Source of the DNA: Certhia americana
Lineage: Eukaryota > Chordata > Aves > Passeriformes > Certhiidae
DNA length: 64,000 nucleotides
Assembly (NCBI GenBank): GCA_018697195.1
Contig: CM031857.1
Coordinates: forward strand, 92,948,617-93,012,616
Reading direction: 5' to 3'
In this document: piece by piece, positions 53,370-64,000 of the stretch
Numbering within the stretch: position 1 is the stretch's first letter
Layout of the letters: each line of letters opens with the position of its first letter
Notes under the pieces: model-generated
The model's database searches: none
Seen by the model: the letters and a program-made list of their open reading frames with translations, nothing else
What the model was told of the DNA's origin: nothing
Translations under genes and position numbers: made by a program

Positions 53370-53705
53370 AGCAGAGCTGGAGATCATTTTTTCCCATAGC
53401 AGCCCTCATAGTGCTGTGCTCGTGATGGGCTGACCTTAGATGGATACCAGGTGCCCACCCAAGCAGCTCCATCACTCCTCTCCTCAGCTGGACATAGGGG
53501 AGAAAATACAACAAAAGGCTTGTGGGTCTAGATAAGGACAGGAGAGATCACTCAGCAGTTACTGTCATGGGAAAACAAACTCAACATGGGAAAATAAACT
53601 GAATTCATTTATTATCAATCAAAATCAGAGTAGGAAAATGAGAATTAAAACAGCTTAAACCCCTTTAAAACCCTTCTATCCTCCTTTTTGTTTCCCCCTT
53701 ATAAT
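53370..53705 (-). mobile_element. ERV LTR fragment, sense to the host gene
   Basis: Blocks on the plus strand such as gatgggctgacc, ccaggtgcccacccaagcag, ctggacataggggagaaaat, cttgtgggtctagataagga and gagatcactcagcagttact match, reversed, a common avian LTR family as I remember it. An AATAAA at 53613-53608 on the minus strand agrees with that orientation. One end is missing (the sequence drops out near 53705), so it is a fragment. It lies in the intron at 52856-55779 in the same orientation as the gene. Confidence 0.65.
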
Positions 53706-54920
53706 AGTGCCTTCTCACAACTTTGTGACTAGGGACTACAGTTTTTTAAATTTTCTTCAATCTTCTGAATAAAGTTTATGTAAAATATTCATAAATATGG
53801 ATATTTTTCTACATTATCTGGACTTCCTCTGAACACACAGACAGTGAAGAAGGTGAATATCTTGTTTGATGCTCAGGAAAAAGATCAAATTTGAGAGAGT
53901 CCAGCATTTCAGTTCTTTACTGCTTGCTGCAAAAGGAATCTGACCCTTTTCTCTGAGTAATTGGAACTATGTGTTGTTTTGAGGTGGCATTATCACTTTT
54001 TGGAGCAGGGATATAATATATTAGGTATGTACAGGGGAAAGATGTGACATCCAAAGTCTCAACTGTACTGCTAGTCTTGTAAATTATGTGTCAGTTACCA
54101 CTACTGCTTTCCTATCTGCATTAAATTCTCTGTACTCCAATTCTAAAAATTCTCCTTTTGGAAGATCATATGTTTTTGGTCGAATGAAATGCTTGAAATA
54201 AATTTCCTTCTAAAAATTCCCAGTTTTTGTGAATGCAAAACAACCTCCTTTTTTCAAATAATTTGCTGAACTAATGTATTTGCATGGCTTCACTTTGGTT
54301 ACATCTCAAATAAAGTAACAAAAAATTATCCTGATTTTAATGCAAAGTACCTTCTAAAAGTAGGTGCTATTCATTTAATTGAAATAAAAGGTAGAATATA
54401 AAATATTTTCATATTCTAGACCACCACAAATAAATGAAAATACTTTCCTAGGCCAAGCAGCAAGTTCTAAAAAATATATTGATTTTGTACTATGTTAATA
54501 CACTTTAGGATCGACTGCCCAGGACAGCCTTGAGCTAAGAATCAGGTTATCAATGATTTTCTGTTTATTTCTTTAAAAAGAACTTTGATAATTTGCCTTA
54601 TCAAATAAGTAAAGTTTCCATGTACAGCAACAGCACATTGTCACAGACATGGCAAGCAGAGGCTTGGTAGAGTTTGGAAAGACAAATGGAGTAATTGATT
54701 ATGTTCTAAGAACTTTCCTTTATGTACACCTAATATTAGGATACCACAGTTGTGCATTGAGTAAGTCCTTGTTTAATTCAGTCCAAGGCTGGAAGCGTCA
54801 GTTTAGCTGGGCCACAGGCAAACTTACCTGTTAATCAGGGATTCAGTCTGGGGTACAAACTACACTATCTGGATTGAGCTTTCCTGCAACTATTTCCAAG
54901 TTACCAAGTGTAAGTTGAAT

Positions 54921-55014
54921 TTGTTTGGTGGGTTTTTTTTGGGTGGGTTTTTTTTTTTTGTTTTTTTTTGGGGTTTTTTTTTTTTTTGTTTTTTGTTTTT
55001 TTTTTTTTTTTTTT
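54921..55014. repeat. Long T-rich tract with G runs
   Basis: About 90 bp of T with GGG, GGG, GGG and GGGG interruptions on the plus strand. The host transcript would carry the A/C-rich complement. Confidence 0.9.
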
Positions 55015-55779
55015 GGCAAAACTAAGCTTGCTTTGCATTATTGCTGCAATTATACGTGGCACTGTTTTGGGTGATGTAAGATCACAACTTTCAGCACTGC
55101 AATATAAAAGGTTATTTCAGGCTTTCTGATTACTTTGAGTATTTGTCAAAAACCTCTTTTAGACTAAGAACTCTGCTAAGTGTGGAAGATTTGTGGTGAA
55201 GACGCTGTTTGATAGCACAGAGCTATAGAAAGGTGCTACTCCTTTCAAAAATAAAGTGAAAAATAAGAGCAATTATATTCATAATACAAAATTAAAAAAC
55301 AACTTCTATTAAAAATTTGAACCCAGAGAAGTGCTATTTCCTTAGGATAAATGCTTTTAGGACCTTGAAAGATATTCTGCCACTGCTCTTGTACCATTTT
55401 GTATTGCAATGGTAAACAATATTTCATTCACTAATAAGACACCTAAAGCAAAGGGAGATCCTGATTTTCTATTTTCTGTCCCATTTGTACTGACTATAGG
55501 ATCAGAATCTTGAATCTCAGTCCTCCATACTTTAGGCTACTTATAAACTTGAAGCTGAAGTAATTGCAAATTCCTCAACAGAGGCTGTTTGATTTTTTTC
55601 ACATTCAGCTTTTATTGGAGAGGGGCTTATCGGTTCACACATACAAAGTTAAGCCAGTTTCAGAAACAGTTATTTCACAACTCAGAAGATTCCAGCTTTA
55701 CTGTATCTTACAAAGCTCATTCAAGGAAACACTTCAGCAATTTTATGTTAGAAGAGTTTGGGGATTAAAAGCAACTTAC

Positions 55780-55939
55780 CATTTGATACTGAATTTCCAT
55801 TTTCAGCAGTCACAGAACTGGACAATGGATTAGATGACTGAGTTCCATGGTTATTTGCATTTTTATCCTGTGTTTCTGATCCAGGATCTGATGTATTTGG
55901 ATCTTCTCTGCTCCTTAAGTTCAGATTAGTTTCAGCACC
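55780..55939 (-). CDS. Upstream exon candidate (A) of the same gene, with an in-frame stop near its 5' end
   Basis: Seen: a strong minus-strand acceptor (TTTTTTCTGTTTCTGTCAG) precedes 55939 and the donor GTAAGT follows 55780. The frame that joins correctly to the next exon is open from 55921 down to 55780 (47 codons plus one base). It is rich in Ser, Asn, Thr and Gln, with segments such as [20 protein letters not shown] and [11 protein letters not shown]. In that same frame a TGA lies at 55924-55922, only 15 bases into the exon. The TTT run at 55920-55922 sits on this break: one T fewer would open the whole exon, make it 159 nt, and give phase-1 introns on both sides. Alternatives are a real frameshift, a weaker downstream acceptor, or an exon whose stop ends a shorter isoform. 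Coding status is probable but not secure. Confidence 0.58.
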
Positions 55940-58934
55940 TGACAGAAACAGAAAAAATAATTGTCAGCTTCTTTTTAACTAGTGGCTTTCACATGTAAGT
56001 AGATGAAAACTAAACTAACACAGAGAGACCAAGTTACTTTATGAAATTAGTCAAATTAATCACTAAATTCACAAGTCCAGTGGTAAATGTGAAAGGTTTA
56101 AATCAGTGACTTTTTCAGGCTTTGTTTTTGGTTTGGGTTTTTCTGTTTTGTTGTTCTTTTGTGTGGAGATTTTTTGTTTTGTTTTGTTTTGTTTTATTAC
56201 TGCTCCACTTGAAGCTTTTTAAAGTTTAGGACAGTAAAAGGCTTTACAAAATTTAATTTGTATTGCTTCTTCCCACAAAAATATCAATGGATATAGCTCA
56301 CCAAGTGTTTGTATGGTCTCTATTTTAGATTCTATTTCACATGAACTTATGTAACATTATCATCACTGCAATGCCTTTCATCATTCCACTAAATTATACC
56401 AGCAACAGATATAATGTGTTCTTATCCTTTTCTTTTACCACCTACCACAAGAAACAAACTGGTTTTGGGATTAAACCATAGTAGCAATATTCCTCCCAGC
56501 AGATCCTCCCCGTGGCCATTGTATACCAGCCTCAGGGCTCTGCAGCCATCAGTTGTCATTTTCTATAAAGTGCCAGGTTTTCATGTCAGAGCCTTTTAGT
56601 TAAATTTCTTCAAGACAGCAAGAGGAGGTCTGACCCTGTAGGAGTTCCAAAGCTTTTTACAATGCACATGCATTTGTTCAAAGAGAAAGGCAAAACAAAG
56701 CCCTTGTCTTCTTCCCCTCTGACTGACTGCACATCCAGCAAAGCAGAACAGCTCACAGTAAAGTGCCTGCAGCTGCCTCTGAGTTTGCCTGGCTTTGTCA
56801 GCCCAGTGCTCCACAAGAAACAGGGCTCAAGGCACTGGCTGTGCCCAAGTGGAGCTCCCCACGGGAGTTCAGGGGCTAGGGACACCTTCAGAGCTGGAAG
56901 ACAACATGGATGGGAATAGTAGGAGGGACCCTACTGCAATACCTGAATCCCTGGCTATCCCCACTCCACTCCAGTGTGACAGGGCTGATGAAATGCTGCA
57001 CTAGCAAGGTTATGCATTTTTTTAAGGATTTTCCCCTCTTTTATGTGTTGGAGGGTTTTTTGTTGGTTGGTGGAGTTTTTTGTTTGTTTTTGTCTTGAAT
57101 TTTTGTTTTTTTTGGTGTGTGTTGAACATATATTCTTATTCTTTCCTCGCCATAGTCAGGTTTGATTCATAGAAGACAATGCTGAATTCGGTGTTTTCTC
57201 CATTTCATTTCTCCATTCCTAACTATTTCCACTCCCTCTGAGGCCTGGCCTTAGCTGCAGGGCTGATGTATTATGGCTGACCCTGGTGCAGAGGTCCTGC
57301 TGTAACATTCTAAAATGAAAATTTTCCTTCTATGACAGCTCTGAAAGAGTTATTCCTTGATTTTGGTTGTCATAATGACAGCAAGAACCAATGGAGGTCA
57401 AAAGACCAACATTAAAACCAACATTACAGCATTTATCCATACTTCCAATAACATCCTCAGCTTTCTCAAAGATATTATATATTCTTATAAATCTCAAGTA
57501 CATGAAAATTTTTCAAGAGGAAGGAAAAGCATTTTTTTCACCAGGTAATAGATACTTAACCTGAAGATTTTCCAGCCTAATGTTGATTGTTCTGTCAATT
57601 TTTCATTTTTATGTCTGAACTAAAAAATAATCCATCTGATTTGGAAAGCATCAACATTGAAAACTTAATTAATAAAATAAAAAACTATAAATCTATTCTG
57701 GTTACCTCAAAATATTTAATTTAATTGAAACAGTCTTATTTTTGTTTAGTTTTTAGTTCTCTAACACTGAATTGTTCTTGATATTTTCTTGACCAAAAAA
57801 AAATCTGTCTTGAAAAGTCAAAAAGTTCATTTTAAAACTGTTAGATAAAACATTTCCATGTTTGATTTTTGTCCCTTCCTCCCCTGCTTTCATTATATTT
57901 TGCTAGATCTGATTGGATTGTTTCAGTGACACAGTTTCATAAAATGGATCTTTAGGCAAATGTGCTTTGTATTGAAAAAATTAGGCCAGCTTTACCCACA
58001 ATAACTGACTGGGAGAGGCTGAGATGGAAAGTCTGAGATGGAAAATACATATGGTACAATTATAAGAGCATGCCTGATTTAGCTTTTGTGCATGCAGGTT
58101 GACTGCAAAATGCATCTTTGCAGCTCATTTTAAATTTGTCTGAAAAGGAAATGTCACTTTTAGATGTTAATAGTCAGTGCACTTGCCTATAGATCATAAT
58201 CCACCTACATAATTATTGTGCCACTTTTTACATAAAGCTTGGGGAAGTGGCTGGGATCCTTATTTTTCTTGATATTCGAAAGGTTTATTGATTTGCCTGA
58301 CAAGTGTAATTCATTTGAGAATGAGCAAGTAGAAAGAATTTTTCTTGCATTGCTGTTTGCAGAATACTTTTGTTTCATAGATACATTGATATCTTCTCAG
58401 GACATTCATGAAGGTCTCTTGGAAAAATATTACCTTTTCCTCTTTGTATCTGTAGGATGAAATACTACATAGAATTGTGGATAGCTACTATTAAGCTAGG
58501 ATATCATACTAAATTGGAAGAAATAAGTAGAGGAATATATGCAACATATCTTTGTGGACAGCTACCTTGATAGAAATTTGTTATCTCTTTTGCTGTATTC
58601 AATCATTGTAAGAAAAGCACCCCTTTAGTTTCTGAACACAAAACTATATAGAAAAAATACATTTCGTAGTGCCTTATTTAGCTGATCTTGGGGGTGGGAA
58701 AGAACCCTATATTTTATTTCAAAATAATCTGGATTATATAAAGGTACTTGAACTAATTTCCTATATATAGGCATCTTCAGCTCCTCATTGGAGCAGATTC
58801 ATGTGAGTCTATAGAACAAGTTTAACTGCATACATCAGCAAGCTCCAGCTGTACTTTGGGAGAGTGCCCCTGAAACTGGCTCTGGACAACACTGGACAAG
58901 CTTCCCCTGCCCCAGCCTCTGCTCACTGGACCAC
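55940..58934. other. Unresolved stretch upstream of exon A
   Basis: If the minus-strand gene continues, this is intron; no further exon with good splice sites and an open matching phase was recognised. It includes a (TTTTG)n repeat (56171-56195) and a locally more GC-rich patch (about 56.5-57.0 kb) with overlapping 60-90-codon frames on both strands, none with domain content. Confidence 0.45.
56171..56195. repeat. (TTTTG)n pentanucleotide repeat
   Basis: About five units of TTTTG on the plus strand. Confidence 0.9.
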
Positions 58935-59452
58935 GCTCCAGCCCTGAGCATATACTGTGTCCACTTCTGGACTCCTCAATATAAGACAGACAAGCTGCTG
59001 AAGAGGGTCCAGTGGAGGGTCACAAAGATAATGAGGGCTTTGGAGCCTGTCTGTTATCAGGAAAGACTGCAGGAGCTCAGCCTGTTTAGTCTAAGAAGAG
59101 AAGACTGAGAGAGGGGGTCTCATCAATATGTATAAATATCTCGATGGTGGGTGTCAAGAGAATGGAGCCAGGCTGTTTTTGGTGGTGCTCAGTGACAGGA
59201 CAAGGAGCAGCGGCCATAAACTAAAACACAAGAAAATTTACCTTCCACCTTCTGAGGAAGAACTTCTTTACATTGAGAATGGCAGGGCACTGAACAGGCT
59301 GCCCAGGGGGCCTGTGGAGTCTCCCTCTCTGGAGACACTCAAAACCCACCTGGGCATGTTCCTGGGTAACCTGCTGTGGGTGACCCTGCTTTGGACTGTG
59401 TGATCTCTAAAGGCCAATTCCAACCCAAACAATTCTGTGATTCTTTGATTGC
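58935..59452 (+). mobile_element. CR1 LINE fragment: ORF2 C-terminus and 3' end
   Basis: The frame at 59128-59403 keeps the CR1 ORF2 C-terminal pattern (KYLDGGCQENGARLF, then SDRTRSSGHKLKHKKIYLP, NRLPRGPVESPSLETLKTHL). The nucleotide end ggccaattccaaccc followed by tgtgattctttgatt is the CR1 3' terminus. Upstream, from about 58935, the frame is broken. It is 5'-truncated and non-functional. Confidence 0.9.
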
Positions 59453-59462
59453 TGGAGTAAAC

Positions 59463-59850
59463 TAGCTCCAGGTTATCAGCATCTTTCTGCTTTGGGAGGC
59501 ACAAAGCCGTCCATAGTACCCAGATATGGTCTAACAATGAGCGCTGGGTGGAGGAATGACTGACACAGTCCTGGATGCTGTTGGCTGTCTCTGCTTCCAT
59601 GGCTCACTGCCAGCTCCTGTCCAGCTCCCAGGGTCCCCAGAATCCTTTTCCCAGGGCTTCTCCCCAGACAGCCTGACCCATATATCATTGTATGAGGTAA
59701 TATTTTCAAGGTGCAGTATTTTACATTTGCTTTTTCATTAAATATGCCAGAAGGTCCTGATTTTGTCTTCTGTGCAGGGATGTCCCTCTCTGTCCTGTCT
59801 CCATGCTATTCAAAATATCCCTGAGCATAACAAAGGTGTGTCCTGACATT
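59463..59850 (-). mobile_element. Diverged CR1 ORF2 fragment, opposite orientation
   Basis: The plus strand resembles the reverse complement of internal CR1 ORF2 (gcatctttctgctttgggag; cctggatgctgttggct; ttctccccagacagcctgac; gtgcagtattttacatttgc). It begins about 10 bp after the 3' tail of the plus-strand CR1. Divergence is high, so the boundaries and the assignment are tentative. Confidence 0.55.
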
Positions 59851-60763
59851 TTATTTCTACTTAAAATTCCTACTGATTCCTATTTTATGTGTCAAGTATT
59901 GGTCTGAAATGCACTTTCCTCTCATGTTTCCTTAGTCACCTAACATAGAAGTTTGGACTTTTCTCCACATTAACGTTGATGTGCTCCTGCTGCCATCAAA
60001 CCTTGCAGATACAAGTATGCAGTGCTGTCTCATCCCTTATGACCTTTCTGAAACTATCAGAAATATCTTAAGAGACAGGAAAAAAACCCCTATGGTTCCT
60101 ATATTTGAACATCTTCACCAGCATGATGAATCTTAGCTTTTTACTCAGACTTGTGCTCTGCTGTTCTTACTAGATAGATGGATGATTTACAGATTTCAAT
60201 ATTATTTTTTTAAAGTAACATCTTTAACAGTTTATTTGAAGAGTCATCCATGCCTACTTGCAAGAGACTAGCTACAGAGAGATATAAGAGGAATACAAGC
60301 TTTAAGTGAAAATCTGGAGTCTGCAAAAGTGAACAGTATTTGGATTATTATTTCAGTAAACTGACTTTGCCAAAAAGAGATCTCTGACTCAGTAAAGTCC
60401 TATGCTGACTAATCTTGCAGTTAATGAGGGTGTATGGACTAAAAGGGATGTATGCATGATTGAGGGCATCATTTGTCCCTCAGCTGTTGCATAGTTACTA
60501 GCTGAGAGCAATCACATGTACAGTACTTTTAATCAGAGGATAACAAATCAAAGAGCAACAGTTATTCCATACAAGCAAGCTCCATATTTCACAATCCAAC
60601 AAATCCACAATTAATTACAACAGAATTACTTGAAAAGTGTAAGAGGAACAGCACGCAAAGGAAACAGCTCATAAAACCCACAGTTGCTCATTATTAGTGC
60701 TCTTGGAAGAGACTGAGTTTAAAACTCAAGATAAAGTCATGCACAGAATTGCACTTATTTTGC

Positions 60764-60781
60764 AAAAAAAAAAAAAAAAAA
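60764..60781. repeat. Poly-A tract (18 bp)
   Basis: Uninterrupted A run. Confidence 0.95.
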
Positions 60782-63265
60782 TCAGAGTATGGCAATGATG
60801 AAAATTAACGTTTGCTTGTTCTCCCCCATTTTAAAGTCACTATCTCACTTTTAAAAGAATCACTTTTAAAAGTCTGCATGCTAGAATATTTTTATCAAAA
60901 GTGACTTAAACTCTTTTAATTGAGCTACAACTATTATAAAACTTTTTTTTCTCAAACATAAAATGTATGATCCTAAGCATCACAGTTATTTCATAAGTAG
61001 TACTTAGTCTGAAATAATGCTTTACCAACAAATTAGAAAATGAGCCAGTATGAGCTCTATGACAGATTATCTATGACAGATTAAAAAACAAAACTGAAAT
61101 ATTTTGAGACTATTAGTTTTCTAAGAAAATCATATACTTAGACTATTTTATAAAGTCTAAACAGAAATATAAATCAATGACTAGTATCAGCATTTAGGTG
61201 GAATTATCACAGATTTTTTGTACAGCAAGTTATGAAAAACCAGTATGTTATTAAAGGCCCAGAAGTAATTCACCTGATAGGGTTGTATTTTACTTTTCTG
61301 TCAAATCCTTTGTTTTGCTCTCCTTTCTTTAAATGTAGGCATATCCTCAATATATATGGACAGATAAGTCCCCATATGTTCTTTTTCAAATACTTCTCCT
61401 TTCAACATTTAGTGCTCATTTACAGTCTGAAAACTCATTAATAACAACAGAAGGCTCCACTGCTTTCAGCAGGTTTTGGATCCCATTCCTGCTTACCTTG
61501 GATGCTTTATGCGGCATTGACAAAGCACCAGGGGCTCATAACATAGGGTAAGTACTCTTGCTTTGTCTATCCTGGTTATTCAAATGTGATCACAATGGTT
61601 CTCTGGCCCTGAGGCAAATGGTAAGAGACCCATATCAATGCAACTACACTTTCCTTGCCCTCCACGGCAGAGAGGAATCTAAATCTAAAGGAATCTTTAG
61701 AAAGAATCTAAATCACCTACTGGGAATAGCCCTTGGGCTATGTCTTTTCCTGAACCACGCCCAGATCTGTCTGGAAGGGAGCCAGTCTTCCAGGTCCCAA
61801 ACAAGGCTGGGGATTGCTCTGCTCTTCGACTGAGCATAGGGGTAAGCTACCATTCCAAAGACATCCCCTGGCACTGGCTCGTTTAGTAAAGCAGACACAG
61901 CCCTTCAATTTGACAGCACTAGTTACACGAGTCAATATTAATCAATCTCAAGGGAAAAAAAAAAAAAAAAAAGAAAAATTATGGAAGAAAAACTACCTCG
62001 AAATCATATGGGGCTGGTGGAGCACTGACTATTGCACATCTTCTACTGAAGCCACATTTTAAGGTTTCATCGTGACTGTACAGGGAGGGCAGATTCTCCC
62101 TAGTTCTGCTCTGGTATAAATGGAAGTCATGCATTCCTCTCAGTATGATTTGACATGACCAGTCTTTCCAGGCACACATTTCTTTTCTTTAATTAAACAG
62201 AGAGCTAAGGATGAGTTTCCACCTGAGGAAATTCAGTGTCACAAGCTAGACAGGACGTATTTCAGTATTAAAGCTGAAATGATCTCAGTATTAAATCAAG
62301 TATTATTTCTTCATTCATGGAAAGCATGACTTTCTGTAACTAATTATCAATACACAGTTTTAGGTATCAAGATCCACAGTTATACATTCTGTATCAGCAA
62401 CTATGCAAACAGGAAAAAAATCACAAATTCTGGCAGATAAATTCATATAGTATAGGAGGAGAGGATCCTTGTACCTGTGCTACCATGGAATGTAAATCTA
62501 AATAGCTCAATTTCCTTAAAATCTACAGCTGGTATCCAGCAAAATGTAAATTTCAAATCAAACAGCTTATCATTAAACGTAAGAGAGAACTGATGGACCC
62601 TATTAACCAGCATCTGAAAATGAAGACATTGCAGACAGAAGGGATTTCTGATCTGTGCTCTCACTCTTTCTTGGGAAAGTCAGGAATACACTGAATTTTA
62701 ATGTCTGACCATGGATATTTTTCTACATTTATTGTGACATGGGAATGTTGTGAAGTGAGGGGAAAGAAACAAAATATAGTGGTTTCAGAAAATTTGCAGC
62801 TATTTTTTTTGATAAAGGGAAGGGAGAGGAAGTTTAAATAAGAACAGGCCATTTTATTTTGGCTCAAATGTTTATCCCTGTGTTTTGTTGTACCTTTTCA
62901 ATTACACTTGGTGTTTCCTATTTTGCTCTGACTTACTGTTGAGACAGTCTTTGTGGTATTTGCTAGCTACCCTCAGCACAGGTTGTCTTGGGTGTCCTTT
63001 TGCTGGATAAGTGCACATTGCTTCAGAGTAATTCAGTTTCCTCAAAGGAAGTCACACCGTGACCCTCTGTAACTTGACTGTTTGCTTTGTCTGCTGAGAG
63101 CTGGAGGCACACAGCTGCATCTTATTTGCTGAAAGAAATGGAGCAGGCTGAAAACTGTCAAGAGAGGATTCCCCCGGCCTATTAGCATGTGCTGCCTTTT
63201 AGCTCACCCTTTTAGCTGTGCTGCTGGCTGCCACTGCCATCAGAGGCAATAATTGTTCATTGGTT

Positions 63266-63290
63266 TATTTCACCTCACAAAGGTGAAATA
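63266..63290. repeat. Perfect 10-bp-arm hairpin
   Basis: tatttcacct and aggtgaaata are exact reverse complements separated by the 5-nt loop cacaa. The core CACCT/AGGTG is an E-box-type half motif on both sides. Confidence 0.85.
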
Positions 63291-64000
63291 CACCCTTACA
63301 GCAGCAATTGTCTAGGATTCTTCCTCCCACCAGTGATGCTCCTAGGATAGTAGCAATGAATTTGTACTGTCACTTCCATCATCCTTTCTCTCTGAGCTGT
63401 GTAAGCAGATCTATCAGATGGTGTTACAAGCTATTCCAGAAGCCATGTTCTTTGATGGAGCAGATAAATACAGAAACAGGCCACTTATTTTGTCTGGGAA
63501 GCTGCATTTGTGGAAGCTTTGTGTGAACACTGGAAAGCAAAAAGAGGAGACACAGGCCACAAAGAATATCAAGTGACAAAACTCACTCTGCTTGAGGAAA
63601 GAGCTCCTCTGAGGAATTTAGTGTTAGTGCGATACCAATCAGCCAAATTTCAGAGAATGAGGCTGGTAGTAAGAAGAGGTTGCAGAAGCTGCTGCAGGAA
63701 CTCCTAGGTCTGGTTCAGCCCTTAAGAGCCCTAAGAAGATTTCTTCTTTGATGGATTTCTGCTGGTAGTAAGATAGTGCTCTCATTTTACATTTATTTCA
63801 GTGTCAGTCATTATAAGTTACAGACCTTTCCCTGTTTCCTAGAAGTAATTCTAGGGACACCCCTGGATCAGGTAAACTCTCAGAGTTGGTGGGGGAGAGA
63901 TAACATAAATGCCTTTTTTCTTGTCTGGAACGACTCTGGATTGTTTGAATGAGGGTTTTTTTTTTTTTTCCAACATGAGACTAAGAGTACCATTCTGAAG

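Larger units (their letters stand above)
52856..55779 (-). other. Intron of the minus-strand gene (2,924 nt)
   Basis: Lies between the donor GTAAGT below 55780 and the acceptor TTTAG above 52855. It contains an LTR fragment at 53370-53705 in the sense orientation and a long T/G-rich tract at 54921-55014. A plus-strand frame of 123 codons at 53000-53371 has no recognisable domain and no splice support, so it is not called. Confidence 0.6.
59851..64000. other. Gene-free or intronic stretch to the window end
   Basis: Contains A18 (60764-60781), an A run near 61955, and a short hairpin (63266-63290). A plus-strand segment at about 61440-61551 followed by GTAAGT looks slightly exon-like but has no consistent acceptor or domain. 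Frames at 63308-63707 are unsupported. Confidence 0.45.

Noticed and set aside
53000..53371. 123-codon plus-strand frame between exons A and B
   Set aside because: Opposite strand to the gene, no domain, and it runs into an LTR fragment at its 3' end.
61440..61551. Possible plus-strand exon before a GTAAGT donor
   Set aside because: Candidate acceptors do not give a consistent open frame, and the peptide has no recognisable features.
1..64000. CRISPR arrays, operons, tRNA or rRNA genes, phage or plasmid modules
   Set aside because: None seen on either strand; the window is vertebrate noncoding DNA with one partial gene and transposon remnants.

Overview
This window reads as vertebrate nuclear DNA from a bird. 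The evidence is several 5'-truncated CR1 LINE fragments, recognisable by their 3' ends and the decayed C-terminus of their ORF2, and several solo LTRs of avian endogenous retrovirus (ERV) families. There is no dense coding and there are no operon-like gene runs. The base composition is AT-rich, with many homopolymer and dinucleotide tracts. A songbird or another neoavian bird is plausible from the LTR types, but that is an inference from memory of repeat families. Nearly all short open reading frames here are chance frames in noncoding DNA or decayed transposon sequence.

The one host gene I can support lies on the minus strand. Three exon candidates have good splice sites and compatible phases: 55780-55939 (A), 52764-52855 (B) and the terminal exon 37666-37899 (C), separated by introns of about 2.9 kb and 14.9 kb. 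Together they encode the last ~155 residues of a larger protein: a Ser/Asn/Thr-rich linker, a predicted helix, a PPPPP stretch, and a C-terminus ending D-T-T-I that fits a class I PDZ ligand. I do not recognise the gene. Exon A carries an in-frame TGA near its 5' end that disappears if one T of a TTT run is absent, so it is either an assembly/indel problem or a real frame break. The upstream part of the gene should lie beyond 64000 or in the unresolved interval 55940-64000.

Layout: 1-36.9 kb is intergenic or intronic DNA with CR1 fragments (about 0.75, 22.0-22.4, 24.7-24.9, 28.1-28.9 and 29.9-30.6 kb), a solo LTR at 8909-9494 with a 5-bp target-site duplication, and a minus-strand LTR at 15016-15558. 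From 30.6 to 39.6 kb I recognise no transposon. At 37.0-37.67 kb is the likely 3' UTR, containing a (TA)n/(CA)n block. The 14.9-kb last intron holds three solo LTRs, all antisense to the gene (39658-39992 with a perfect 6-bp duplication, 41346-41907, 44035-44732 with a perfect 5-bp duplication), and a strong 111-bp hairpin at 47430-47540. The smaller intron holds a sense-oriented LTR piece at 53370-53705. The 56-64 kb end has a CR1 pair in opposite orientations at 58.9-59.85 kb. I find no tRNA, rRNA, CRISPR array, bacterial-type element or convincing novel multi-gene system.
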